Positions 17,542 to 26,142 of a DNA stretch of 64,000 nucleotides are shown piece by piece. Numbering within the stretch: the stretch's first letter is position 1; the number at the start of each line of letters is the position of its first letter. The stretch lies in contig JAIQEW010000014.1 in NCBI GenBank assembly GCA_020073605.1, forward strand, positions 1 through 64,000. The letters run 5' to 3'. The translations under genes were made by a program, and so were the position numbers. The stretch comes from Terriglobia bacterium. GTDB lineage: Bacteria; Acidobacteriota; Terriglobia; Acidiferrales; UBA7541. The notes beneath the pieces were generated by a model. It was not told where the DNA came from. It made no database searches and saw only the letters and a program-made list of their open reading frames with translations.

Positions 17542-18339
17542 TCACCCCCAGTTGGGAAAAGGTTGGGCCGATGATTTCCAGGCCGAAACGATCAGCTCCC
17601 GGACGAGCTTCCGCCGCCGGAGCAACTGCTCCAGCATTTTCTCGATCGCACCGTGATCGAACCCCAGCCACTCGGGCGGAATCTCGCTGTACACCTCGTC
17701 GAGGACGGCCTCGGTGATTTTCGACTCGATGCGCGCGAGCCACGGCTCGAACGATTCGATCCCGCGCACCGATTCGTACACGCGGTGCCGCGGGTAAAGC
17801 CCGCGCAGCGGCGCATCGGGAAAGTTCCATTCACCCGCATTGAAGCAAAATCCCTGGTCGATCATTTGCGCCCGGTAACGCGATTCGTCTTTGGCGCGAA
17901 AGAAGATCGCCTGGCGACCGTTCGTGTTGCAGGTCCACTTGTCGAAGGCGAGCATCCCGCAAAAGTCCCCCAGGTTCACTACTTCGCGGAGCTGCTCATC
18001 CGGCAGAAAATCGTGGACGACCGTATCCGCGGGCGAACCCGGATAGCGGGAGCCGAACTGCATTCCGGGCTGGCAGCGGGCACGCCCGCGCCCGAGCTGG
18101 ATCACCAGATCCTCGGTGTGCTCGACCAGGCTTTCGCGCACCTCCACCACGGCCGCGGCCGGTATCGGCAGCCCCAGCCGCGCCCCCAGCCTTGCTCCAA
18201 GCAATTCGTTCACCAGAATTCTCGTCCCTTGGGGGTTGTTCTGGAATTTCACGATGTAGTACGCGCCGTCTTCGCAGTGCATCAGTTGCGACTGCGCACC
18301 CCCGCGCATCCTGCGGACCTGTTCGATCGCCAGCGGCAT
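17542..18339 (-). CDS. HipA-like kinase (HipA_2 type)
   Basis: A 265-aa single-domain kinase related to HipA but shorter than E. coli HipA (440 aa) and lacking its N-terminal subdomain. Key residues appear intact: Lys31 in YIVKFQNN for ATP, the catalytic loop Asp133 and Asn138 in AFDKWTCNTN, and the metal-binding Asp161 in MIDQGF. It is therefore expected to be an active protein kinase, although the target is unknown (E. coli HipA phosphorylates GltX). Its stop is 3 bp before the DUF3037 start, and no HipB-like DNA-binding antitoxin is present nearby. Confidence 0.82.
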   Translation of the reverse strand: MPLAIEQVRRMRGGAQSQLMHCEDGAYYIVKFQNNPQGTRILVNELLGARLGARLGLPIPAAAVVEVRESLVEHTEDLVIQLGRGRARCQPGMQFGSRYPGSPADTVVHDFLPDEQLREVVNLGDFCGMLAFDKWTCNTNGRQAIFFRAKDESRYRAQMIDQGFCFNAGEWNFPDAPLRGLYPRHRVYESVRGIESFEPWLARIESKITEAVLDEVYSEIPPEWLGFDHGAIEKMLEQLLRRRKLVRELIVSAWKSSAQPFPNWG

Positions 18340-18530
18340 CGAGCGCGTATGCTAGCCATCCAAAGCGGTTTACGGCAAGGAAAACATTTCAAATTGGGAA
18401 ATAGCCGGGCCGCCGATTCACGCTGCCCTGCGTTTCCGCATCGAGGGGGCGCCGATCTTCTTGGGGCAGGAGGGGTAACAGGAGAGAAGGCCCGTGCACG
18501 GCGCGGTCGTCGGCACTCTGGCAAAAGAAA

Positions 18531-18563
18531 GGGCCGCGCGAACCGAATGCGATCGCGCGGCCC
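18531..18563 (-). terminator. Rho-independent terminator of the bipolar 113-aa protein gene
   Basis: A perfect 10-bp stem (GGGCCGCGCG / CGCGCGGCCC) with a 13-nt loop. Read on the minus strand it lies 40 bp after the stop codon of the gene at 18604-18945 and is followed by TTTCTTTTGC, a fair T-tract. It would also separate that gene from the HipA-like kinase operon downstream. Confidence 0.75.
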
Positions 18564-18603
18564 AGTGGACTCCATGCACGACAGAAAACTGCTTTCAGGA
18601 TTG

Positions 18604-18945
18604 CTAGCGCTTCTTGCGTTTGCCGCGCTTCTTCGGTCCCGACTTCTTGGAGCGCCCCTTCTTGGAAGGCCCCTTCTTCGAGGGCCGCTTCTTCGCCTTT
18701 GCCTTCCCCTTGCTCCGGGCTTTCTTGGGCTTCGGGCGGGACTTCTTCGCTTTTCTTGCCTTGGGTGCGGGCGCGCGCCCGCCGGGAGCGGGAGCCTCCG
18801 GCGCTTCCTCTTCTTCCGGTTCTTCCTCGATGATAATCTCTTCCACTTCCTCTACGATCTCTTGCGGCTGCTCCAGGCCCTCGTCATCGTCCTCGAAGCT
18901 TGGCAGTTCGTCGTCTTCGTCATCGTTCATTTTGGCGTGGAACAT
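18604..18945 (-). CDS. Bipolar acidic/basic protein with a histone H1-like lysine-rich tail
   Basis: A 113-aa protein with two opposed halves. Residues about 6-50 are strongly acidic (roughly 25 Asp/Glu, with runs such as IIIEEEPEEEEA). Residues 56-113 are lysine/arginine-rich (about 32 of 58), with SKKG/PSKKG-type repeats like H1 tails. It has a perfect GGAGG 5 nt before the ATG and its own terminator, so it is expressed and not an antisense artefact. The tail predicts DNA or RNA binding, and the acidic half could act as a charge-balancing chaperone-like region. The family is not recognised, and such proteins evolve too quickly for confident assignment. Confidence 0.75.
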   Translation of the reverse strand: MFHAKMNDDEDDELPSFEDDDEGLEQPQEIVEEVEEIIIEEEPEEEEAPEAPAPGGRAPAPKARKAKKSRPKPKKARSKGKAKAKKRPSKKGPSKKGRSKKSGPKKRGKRKKR

Positions 18946-19158
18946 TGGATCCTCCGTGGGGTCCCGGGCTTACCGTGGGCCTTTAGTCCTCGGCCCGCTT
19001 ATAAACGGAGTGTCGGAACTTTGTCAAGGCGCAATGGATTGAAAAAACGACTGGATTGCCGAGGGTTGCCCTTATGGATGGGTTGAATCCCGGTTGGAGC
19101 TTCCCGAAATTCCGTATCTTGCAGAAAGGGAGTGGCTTAGGTTGAAGAGGGCGACGCT

Positions 19159-21063
19159 CTACCGCTGGACGATCAGCACGTCACCGGCCTGAGGAAGCCG
19201 GTCTGACAGGAAGGGATTGGACTGGCGCAGGGAGGAAACCGTGGTCTGGTACCGGCGGGCAATCGAATAGAGAGTTTCACCGGGCTTCACTCGATGTTCC
19301 AGAGCCTGCCCTGTGCCCCCGGAGTTCCGTGTCGACACGTTCTCGACCCCTTGCCCCTGGCTTACAACTTTGGCCGACTTCCCCTTAACGGTCGAGTTCT
19401 TTGCCGTTTCGCCGCCGGCATAAATTCGCAGCCGTGCTCCGCGAGGCGCGCGATCGCCGGAAAGGTGATTCCACCGCTTCAGGTCCGTCACCGTCACGTC
19501 GAAGCGGCCTGCAATTCCCGCCAGTGTGTCCCCTCGCTGCACGCGGTACCGCACGAGGCGCGCGGCGGGCGGCGCCGTTGGAACGTTCAGAAGGAAGCCA
19601 GCCGGCACGCTGGCGTGAGCCTGAAAGTGATTGGCCGCTTCAAGCGCCGGAACACTCACGCGGTATTGCCGCGCGATCGCGGGAAGCGTTTCGCCCGGTG
19701 CGGTGGCGTGCAGACGCCAGCTCGTCCACTTGTCCGGAGGCACTTGCTGAATGTTCTCTTCGAAGAGCTTCGCCGCGCCCACCGGCAGCTTCAATTGGAA
19801 TCCCTGATCGTTCGGCGTGACGTTGCGCACTAGTTCCGGATTCAGCGTGCGCAGATCGTCGACGTCCGCTCCCGCGGCGTCCGCCACGAGGCGCAGACTG
19901 ACCGGGTGATCGAGGCGGATGGTTTCCACCGGCGCCGGCTTCTCCGGTTCGACGTGCACGCCGTAAAGCCCCGGGTCCTTCGCCACGAACGCCAGCGCCA
20001 GGATGATGGGCACGTAATTCTGCGTCTGCTTAGGCAGGGCCTTGCGCTTCTGCAACTCCCAGAAATCAGCATAGCCGGTGCGCTGGATCGCGCGGGCCAC
20101 ATTGAGCGGGCCCGAATTGTACGCGGCCATCACCAGGTACCAGTCGCCGAACATGGAGTACAGATCGCGCAAGTGCCGGGCCGCCGCGCGCGTCGCTTTT
20201 TCGGGATCGCTGCGCTCATCCACCCAATAGGTTCTCTCCAGGTCATACTCCTCGCCGCGGTAGGGCATGAACTGCCAGATGCCCCGCGCTCCTGCTCGGG
20301 AGACCGCTTCCGGCTGGAAGGCGCTTTCGGCCTGCGCCAGATAAATCAAGTCCTGCGGGACGCCCTCTTCCTTGAGGACGCGCCGGATCATGTCGCTGTA
20401 ACGCCCCGCGCGTCCGAGCCCGCGCTCCACGATCGCCCGCCCGCGCGTTGTCGTGAAAAAGCTGAGGTACTGAAGCACGGGCGGGTTCACGGCCAGCGGC
20501 AGGTCGTGGTGCACGCTGATCATTTCCTTCTCGGCCTTGAGCGCCAGACGCGGGTCGCCCGCGGGCAGCGTCAGGTCGGCGATCTCGTCGATCGGCGCCG
20601 GCTGGGCGGGGGCCTCCGATTCCTCTTGCCCCTCTTCGCTGCTCTTCGCCGCGACGAGCTCATCGGATTGAGCGGCGTCGCCGATCTGCTCGAACAGCTT
20701 CGAAAGCCTTGGGTCGGAATCCGGCGGGAAGCCGCTGGCCAGAATCATGTTGACGGCGTGGTCGAAGTCGGCCTGAGCCTTGCTGAAATTCCCGGCCTTG
20801 TATTCGGCCTGCCCGGCGTCGTAGCTCGCCTGCACGGCGTCCACAACAATGTCGATCGCGGGCCGGCGAACAAAAGCCAGCGAGGCCGCGCGCTTAGAGT
20901 TGGCGGGGAATGGAAGCGGCTGGCGGACGTACTCGGGTGCCGCCGGCGCCGGGGTCGCTGCAGGAGGCCGCACATGGACCTCCTTCTTCGCGGTTTCCTC
21001 GCAACCCGCCAAGAGGAGCGTGCCCGCCGCCAGAATGAGCCAGATTGTCGTCCCGCGCTTCAT
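19159..21063 (-). CDS. mltD: Lipoprotein lytic transglycosylase with LysM repeats (MltD-like)
   Basis: A 634-aa lipoprotein (lipobox LLLAGC, Cys21) that cleaves peptidoglycan. An N-terminal tetratricopeptide-like region precedes the SLT domain at about 195-360, with the catalytic Glu246 in AQAESAFQ and the 'GIWQFMP' and 'AAYNSGPLNV' motifs. LysM modules follow at about 455-500, 505-550 and 585-634 ('YRVQRGDTLAGIAGRF', 'HRVKPGETLYSIARRY'), which bind glycan strands. The overall design is that of E. coli MltD. It is transcribed alone; the 324-bp gap upstream, toward the Cys/Met enzyme gene, contains nothing recognisable. Confidence 0.9.
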   Translation of the reverse strand: MKRGTTIWLILAAGTLLLAGCEETAKKEVHVRPPAATPAPAAPEYVRQPLPFPANSKRAASLAFVRRPAIDIVVDAVQASYDAGQAEYKAGNFSKAQADFDHAVNMILASGFPPDSDPRLSKLFEQIGDAAQSDELVAAKSSEEGQEESEAPAQPAPIDEIADLTLPAGDPRLALKAEKEMISVHHDLPLAVNPPVLQYLSFFTTTRGRAIVERGLGRAGRYSDMIRRVLKEEGVPQDLIYLAQAESAFQPEAVSRAGARGIWQFMPYRGEEYDLERTYWVDERSDPEKATRAAARHLRDLYSMFGDWYLVMAAYNSGPLNVARAIQRTGYADFWELQKRKALPKQTQNYVPIILALAFVAKDPGLYGVHVEPEKPAPVETIRLDHPVSLRLVADAAGADVDDLRTLNPELVRNVTPNDQGFQLKLPVGAAKLFEENIQQVPPDKWTSWRLHATAPGETLPAIARQYRVSVPALEAANHFQAHASVPAGFLLNVPTAPPAARLVRYRVQRGDTLAGIAGRFDVTVTDLKRWNHLSGDRAPRGARLRIYAGGETAKNSTVKGKSAKVVSQGQGVENVSTRNSGGTGQALEHRVKPGETLYSIARRYQTTVSSLRQSNPFLSDRLPQAGDVLIVQR

Positions 21064-21387
21064 CGCAATCTCGTTGACCCTATCGCACGATCGGTCGGTG
21101 CAACTTTAAGGCCGGATCGGCAACTACCCCTAAATGGCCGTGTTCCCGGCCGCCTACTCGAGCGTAACGAGAATCTTACGAAGCATTTACAGCGCACGTC
21201 AATGGACCTTCCGTTCCAGGCATTGACGGAATCAGGACATTCAGTACTAGACGAGAATTGTGTGCGAAAGAGACGCCCTGCCCCGTCTCGGCACAGTCCG
21301 GACGCCGGACGGGGATAGCCTTATACCACCGTCTAAACCGGAAATGCCAGTGGCTTGGATTCCGACAAGGAGGGTGACGCGAGCTGA
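21064..21387. other. Intergenic region, nothing identified
   Basis: A 324-bp gap between the PLP enzyme gene and mltD, both on the minus strand. It must hold the mltD promoter. A short dyad (GTCCGGACGCCGGAC, near 21296-21310) is present, but without a T-tract. No gene, RNA motif or repeat could be supported. Confidence 0.4.
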
Positions 21388-22584
21388 CTAACCGAGGGCT
21401 TGGCGCAGGTCTTCGATGAGGTCTTCGGGATCCTCGAGGCCGATTGAGACGCGCACGGTCCCGGGCCCGACCCCGACAGCCCGCAACTCCTCGGGCGACA
21501 TTTTGTAGTGGGACGTGTAGATCGGCAGGACCACGAGCGATTCGGTCCCGCCAAGACTGGCCGCCAGCAGGAACACACGCACGCGGTCGCAGAAGCGCCG
21601 CGCAGCGGCCAATCCAGCCTTCGGTCCGCCCTTGCAATCGAATGCGAGCATCGCTCCGAAGCCTCGCATCTGGCGCTTCGCCAGGGCGAAATCCGGGTGC
21701 GACGGCAGGCCGGGATAGTGCACCCGCGCCACTTTCGGATGCCTTTCCAAATACTTCGCGACAGCCATGGCCGACTTGCACTGCCGCTCGATCCTGACCC
21801 CGAGCGTCTTCATCCCCCGGATCAACAGGAACGCGGCCTCGGGGTCCATCGACCCGCCCAGTTGAATCACGTTTGCGCGCACCTTGCGTATCAGAGCGGC
21901 GCTCCCCGCGGCGGCTCCGGCGATCACGTCGGAATGTCCTGAGAGATATTTCGAAGCGCTGTGCAGGACGATGTTGAAGCCCATCTCCAGAGGCTTCTGC
22001 AGCACCGGGCTGGCGAACGTGTTATCGATCAGCGAGACCAGGCCCCATTCCCGCGCGAAGGCGGCCGCCTTGGATAGATCGACCAGCCGCAAGGTCGGGT
22101 TCGTCGGCGTTTCGACATAGAGGGCCTTGGTCCGCGGGTTCACGAGCCGCTCGATCCCGGCCAGGTCGGATTCCACGTGCCGCACGACGATCCCGTAGCG
22201 CGGGAAAACATCGCGCAGCAGGCGGTAACTTCCGCCGTAGAGCTGCCGCGTGGCGATCACTTCGTCGCCCGCGCTCAACTGCGACAGAAGCGCCGACGCA
22301 ATCGCCGCCGAGCCCGAAGCCGTGACCACGGCGTCTTCGGCCCCTTCGAGCGCCGCGATCTTCTTCTCGGCGATGGACAGAGTCGGGTTGCCGTAGCGCG
22401 TGTAGATGTAAGCCGAGCTTTTTCCCTCGGCCCAGCGCTTCATTTCTTCGGTGCCCGCGAACGTGAAGTTGGACGTCCGCGCGATCGACGTTCCCACCGG
22501 CGCACCGACGCGAAAATGCTCCTCGCCGGCGTGGATCGCAAGCGTGGCGTCGCCCCATGGTTTTGTCTTCGCGGGCTTTTTCAT
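21388..22584 (-). CDS. Cys/Met-metabolism PLP enzyme (cystathionine gamma-synthase/lyase or homoserine sulfhydrylase type)
   Basis: A 398-aa PLP-dependent enzyme of the Cys/Met metabolism family. Visible motifs include 'YIYTRYGNPTL', 'GSAAIASALLSQLSAGDEVI' around the PLP phosphate and ring, 'YVETPTNPTLRLVDL', and the lysine that binds PLP in 'SASKYLSGHSDVIAG'. The reaction could be cystathionine gamma-synthase, gamma-lyase or O-acyl-homoserine sulfhydrylase; sequence alone does not separate them. The end has the usual 'PGTVRVSIGLEDPEDL'. ATG 22584 was chosen over the longer upstream frame because the protein then starts just before 'TLAIHAG'. No riboswitch was recognised in the ~245-bp leader. 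Confidence 0.88.
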   Translation of the reverse strand: MKKPAKTKPWGDATLAIHAGEEHFRVGAPVGTSIARTSNFTFAGTEEMKRWAEGKSSAYIYTRYGNPTLSIAEKKIAALEGAEDAVVTASGSAAIASALLSQLSAGDEVIATRQLYGGSYRLLRDVFPRYGIVVRHVESDLAGIERLVNPRTKALYVETPTNPTLRLVDLSKAAAFAREWGLVSLIDNTFASPVLQKPLEMGFNIVLHSASKYLSGHSDVIAGAAAGSAALIRKVRANVIQLGGSMDPEAAFLLIRGMKTLGVRIERQCKSAMAVAKYLERHPKVARVHYPGLPSHPDFALAKRQMRGFGAMLAFDCKGGPKAGLAAARRFCDRVRVFLLAASLGGTESLVVLPIYTSHYKMSPEELRAVGVGPGTVRVSIGLEDPEDLIEDLRQALG

Positions 22585-22830
22585 GATCGCAGCAGCTTGA
22601 CGCAGTTGTCGCCGGAATCGCAAGCGCCAATTTGGCAACGGCGGTACGTGCGAGTTCGCAATTCCAGAGTTGAAATCCTCTCAGCGTAGCCTTCGCCTTC
22701 CATTCCCTGTTGGCGTTGCCGGTGAACCTGGTCGAAAACCGGGAGAAGGCCGATACGTTCTGTGCCAAGATAAAAGCAGGCGACCCAGACCCGCTTTGAG
22801 CGCCAACGGCGCGTCCGAAAGGGGCAACTG

Positions 22831-23061
22831 ATGAAGAGAGCCGAGAGTGTTTTGATTCTTTGCTTGGCCAGCCTGTGTCTTTCGGCGTGTGCCCTTCGAA
22901 ACGCCGGCCCTTGCTACGGCATCGGATGCCCAGCCTTCACGCTGAGCAAGAGCGCCCCGGACCAGACCAGCACCACCCAGCACGCTCAGACCCGGAAATC
23001 CCGGCATCAGAAGGCCAAGAGCGCCGCTTCCGCGCCATCGCCGACGAAACAGGGCGAGTAG
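22831..23061 (+). CDS. Small putative lipoprotein
   Basis: A 76-aa protein with a lipoprotein signal (CLASLCLSAC, lipobox LSAC) followed by a short Ser/Thr/Lys/Gln-rich tail with no predicted fold. GGGG is present about 9 nt before the ATG, a moderate ribosome binding site. It converges with the EF-G gene 28 bp downstream. The lipobox and the plausible start support it as real, but it is small and has no recognised family. Confidence 0.55.
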   Translation: MKRAESVLILCLASLCLSACALRNAGPCYGIGCPAFTLSKSAPDQTSTTQHAQTRKSRHQKAKSAASAPSPTKQGE

Positions 23062-23088
23062 TCTCGCCAACCCGACCGGCCGGAATCG

Positions 23089-25221
23089 CTACGCCGTCGC
23101 GGCTTCCCCTTCTTCTTCGGCGTGATGCGGCTTGTGGGCGGCGATCACCTTCTCGGCCAGCTCCTGCGGCAAGAAATCGTAGTGCGAGAACTCCATCGAG
23201 TAGCTTCCGCGCCCCTGCGTCATCGAGATGAGCTCGTTCGCGTAGCTCAGCATTTCCGAGAGCGGCACCTGCGCCTTGATCACGACGCTTCCGGCGCGCG
23301 ACTCGCTTCCGCTGATCTTTCCGCGACGCCCGCTGAGATGCCCCATCAGGTCGCCTGAATACTGATCGGGCGCGTAGACCTCGACGTGCATAATCGGCTC
23401 GAGCAGCGCGGGCCGCGCTTGCTTCATCGCTTCCTTGAACGCAAGCGAGCCGGCGATTTTGAACGCCATGTCGCTTGAGTCCACGTCGTGATACTTGCCG
23501 TCGTAAAGGCTCACGCGAAAATCCACGACGGGAAAACCCGCGAGGTAGCCGCGCTCGGCGGACTCGCGCACACCCTTTTCGACCGACGGAATCCAGTTTT
23601 TCGGAATCGCGCCGCCGAAAACATCGTCCACGAATTCGATGCCCTTGCCGCGCGGAAGCGGCTCCATCTTGATGCGGCAGAGGCCGAACTGCCCGTGGCC
23701 TCCGGTCTGTTTCTTGTGCTTTCCCTCGGCGTCGGCCTTGCCGCGGATCGTCTCGCGGTAGGGAACCTTGGGCGGCTTTAGGGTCATTTCGACGTGATAC
23801 CGCTTGCGCAGCTTGGCGACGACGACTTCGATGTGCTGCTGCCCGGCGCCGCTCAGCAAGAATTCCTTCGTCTGTGGATCGCGCCCGAACCGCAGCGCGA
23901 GATCCTCCTCGAGGATCTTGTGGATGGCCACGCCGATTCGGTCCTCGTCGGCGCGCGTTTTCGGCTCGACCGCGAAAGTGATGGACGGCTCGGGGATGCG
24001 CGCCGGCGGGTAGAAGATCGGCGCGTTCTTGTCGCCGAGCGTCTCGCCGGTGGTGGTTTCTTTCAGCTTGGCGATCGCCCCAATGTCGCCCGCGTGCAGA
24101 TCGGTAACCGCCGTGGCCGTCTTCCCCTGCATCACCTGGATATGCTGAAGACGTTCCGGCGAGTTGCGATTGAAATTCTGGAGCGTGGCGTCGTTTTTCA
24201 GCACGCCGGACATGACCTTGAAATACGTGATGCGGCCGGCAAACGGGTCGGCGACCGTCTTGAACGCAAAGAGCGAAACCGGCTCGGAATCGGCGATCTT
24301 GCGCTCGATCGTTTCTCCCTTGTGGTCCGGCGTCTTGTGCCCGGCGGCCTTTCCGCGGAACGCGGGGGAGGGGAAAATCTCGACCAGAAAATTCAGGATG
24401 GCGTCGCTGCCGATATTGTGCAGCGCGGAACTGAGCAGCACGGGAAAGATCTTCTTGTCCCGCACCTCCTCGTGCAGGCCCTTTTTCAGATCTTCGACCG
24501 GAAGCGTGCCCTTTTCGAAGAATTCCTGCATCAATTCGTCTTCGCCTTCGGCGACCATTTCGACCAGCTTTTCGTGCGCGGCCTTGGCTTGCTCGGCCAT
24601 GTCCGCGGGAATGTCCTCGATCTTCGCCTTGCCGTCGCCATCGGGCGTGTAGATCAGCGCTTTCATGGTCACGAGATCGACCACGCCGCGGAAACTCTTC
24701 TCGGCGCCGATCGGCAATTGAATCGGTACCACGCCGCGCCCGAATACCTGCTCGATCGAGCCGAGCGCCCGCTCGAAGCTCGCGAGGTCGCGGTCCATCC
24801 AGTTCAGCAGGAAGGCGCGCGGCTGATCGTATTCGGTCGCGTAGTCCCAGACCCGCTCGGTGACCACCTGCACGCCCGCGGCCGCGTCCACCACGATCAG
24901 CGACGCATCGGCGGCGATCAGCGACGATTTCGTTTCGTTGATGAAGGTGGAGTAGCCGGGTGTATCGAGAAGGTTGATCTTTGTTTTCTCCGCCTGACCG
25001 GGCACTTGCCACTCTGCATACGCGACGCCCGTGTTGATGGTGATCTTTCGCGCGATCTCTTCCTCGTCCCAGTCGGTCGTGGTCGAGCCTTCGGCCACCT
25101 TACCCAGCCGCGGCGTCATCCCCGCGGTGTACAGCAACGACGACACGAGCTGGGTCTTCCCCGTGTCGCCGTGGCCTACAATGCCCACGTTTCGAATCCA
25201 ATCGGTTGTGTAGGATTTCAT
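23089..25221 (-). CDS. Divergent elongation factor G (EF-G paralogue)
   Basis: A 710-aa translational GTPase with the five EF-G domains. The P-loop is GHGDTGKT (16-23), the switch region has EEIARKITI, G3 is DTPG, and domain IV contains 'GKADAEGKHKKQTGGHGQFG'. The G4 motif, normally NKMD, is NWMD, which is unusual because the Lys contributes to guanine specificity. Sequence and divergence suggest an EF-G2/FusA2-type paralogue, not the main EF-G of the str operon, as no rpsL, rpsG or tuf is nearby. Its role, translation under stress or ribosome recycling, is unknown. It starts at ATG with an AGGTGACTC leader. Confidence 0.88.
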   Translation of the reverse strand: MKSYTTDWIRNVGIVGHGDTGKTQLVSSLLYTAGMTPRLGKVAEGSTTTDWDEEEIARKITINTGVAYAEWQVPGQAEKTKINLLDTPGYSTFINETKSSLIAADASLIVVDAAAGVQVVTERVWDYATEYDQPRAFLLNWMDRDLASFERALGSIEQVFGRGVVPIQLPIGAEKSFRGVVDLVTMKALIYTPDGDGKAKIEDIPADMAEQAKAAHEKLVEMVAEGEDELMQEFFEKGTLPVEDLKKGLHEEVRDKKIFPVLLSSALHNIGSDAILNFLVEIFPSPAFRGKAAGHKTPDHKGETIERKIADSEPVSLFAFKTVADPFAGRITYFKVMSGVLKNDATLQNFNRNSPERLQHIQVMQGKTATAVTDLHAGDIGAIAKLKETTTGETLGDKNAPIFYPPARIPEPSITFAVEPKTRADEDRIGVAIHKILEEDLALRFGRDPQTKEFLLSGAGQQHIEVVVAKLRKRYHVEMTLKPPKVPYRETIRGKADAEGKHKKQTGGHGQFGLCRIKMEPLPRGKGIEFVDDVFGGAIPKNWIPSVEKGVRESAERGYLAGFPVVDFRVSLYDGKYHDVDSSDMAFKIAGSLAFKEAMKQARPALLEPIMHVEVYAPDQYSGDLMGHLSGRRGKISGSESRAGSVVIKAQVPLSEMLSYANELISMTQGRGSYSMEFSHYDFLPQELAEKVIAAHKPHHAEEEGEAATA

Positions 25222-25411
25222 GAGTCACCTCGGTTTTTCGGAATTATGCGGCGAAGGATGAAGGCCGGGACAGGCATTTCGTGCGGAGACAATAAGAACT
25301 GCGATTTCGTGCTGTGCCTTGGGATCAACATCACGAACCCGCCCCCCGGCGGTTGCGCGCGATGAACCCTGCGGAAAGCCGGGATGCTAGCACACGCCGC
25401 CGTTTCCGTTC

Positions 25412-25441
25412 AACCGCTGAGCGGATCCCCGCTCAACGGTT
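25412..25441. repeat. Imperfect 13-bp inverted repeat (hairpin)
   Basis: AACCGCTGAGCGG and CCGCTCAACGGTT face each other across a 4-nt ATCC loop with one mismatch. The hairpin lies between the start of the EF-G gene and the end of the hydroxylaminobenzene-mutase-like gene, both on the minus strand. There is no T-run after it on the minus strand, so it is a weak terminator candidate, or an operator or structured leader of the EF-G gene. Confidence 0.4.
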
Positions 25442-25495
25442 CGTATTCAGTTGGACAGACGCCAGCACAAGTCCAAATTCTGAGCGAACGAGATT

Positions 25496-25921
25496 TTATG
25501 ACGAAGCCCTGCCCCGAAGTCCCCATAGGACGAACACGGAGGAGGCGATTATCGCGATGCCGATGGTAAGGAATCCGACGGTGATGAGATTTTCCTGCCA
25601 ACTCTGTCCATGATGGCCCGCACCCGTGATCGGAGAAAGAGCCGCCGTACCGAAGGCCGCTGCAAGCGTGGTAACGAGCCAGTTCCCATAGGTGCCGCAA
25701 AGCGCGGTCCAGTATGCGATCCCCTTCGTTCGTGGCGATAATCTTACCTCGGTCCAAACACCCCCAAGCGCAAGCAAGAATATCCCGTTCATCACCCCTT
25801 CCAGATGCGCAGCCAGTCCCATGCGCGTGTTGGCAAAACGCTGCTCGGCGAAGCCTGTCAACAGTCCGAGCAGGAACAGGCACATGCCATGCCACATCAG
25901 ACGTCGGTTGGCGCCTTCCAT
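25496..25921 (-). CDS. Hydroxylaminobenzene mutase-like small membrane protein (HabA/HabB family)
   Basis: A 141-aa integral membrane protein with about four hydrophobic segments. The opening RRLMWHGMCLFLLGLLTGFA, then 'NTRMGLAAHLEGVMNGIFLL', closely follows HabB of nitrobenzene-degrading Pseudomonas, which rearranges hydroxylaminobenzene to 2-aminophenol. The 'GAGHHGQSWQENL' segment also matches the family's 'PI.GAG' region. AGGAG precedes the ATG by 6 nt. Whether it acts on nitroaromatic intermediates in this organism is unknown; homologues are common in bacteria without such pathways. Confidence 0.7.
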   Translation of the reverse strand: MEGANRRLMWHGMCLFLLGLLTGFAEQRFANTRMGLAAHLEGVMNGIFLLALGGVWTEVRLSPRTKGIAYWTALCGTYGNWLVTTLAAAFGTAALSPITGAGHHGQSWQENLITVGFLTIGIAIIASSVFVLWGLRGRASS

Positions 25922-26142
25922 ACCTATCTCCTGTTACTCCCTGAATGTGGCGAAGGACAAGAACGGCCCGCGCAAGACGAGTTTCTAACACCAAATTGTC
26001 AGCTCCGCAATTGGCGGGTCCCCATCAGGCGGGCTTCCGGACAACTTGTCCGGTTAGCGCGTCAATCGGGAGCTATCCAGGCTGCCCACCAGTTTGCAGT
26101 CACGTGGTACCATCGCGGCACTTCATCTTGAGGTATTCAAGG

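Noticed and set aside
18614-19042. Long plus-strand frame of Leu/Phe/Ser-rich sequence opposite the bipolar protein
   Set aside because: It is the antisense of a lysine-rich repeat; it has no ribosome binding site and its composition follows directly from the minus-strand codons.
21064-22830. SAM riboswitch before the Cys/Met PLP enzyme
   Set aside because: The leader on the minus strand lacks the conserved core segments of SAM-I or SAM-II as far as can be seen by eye.
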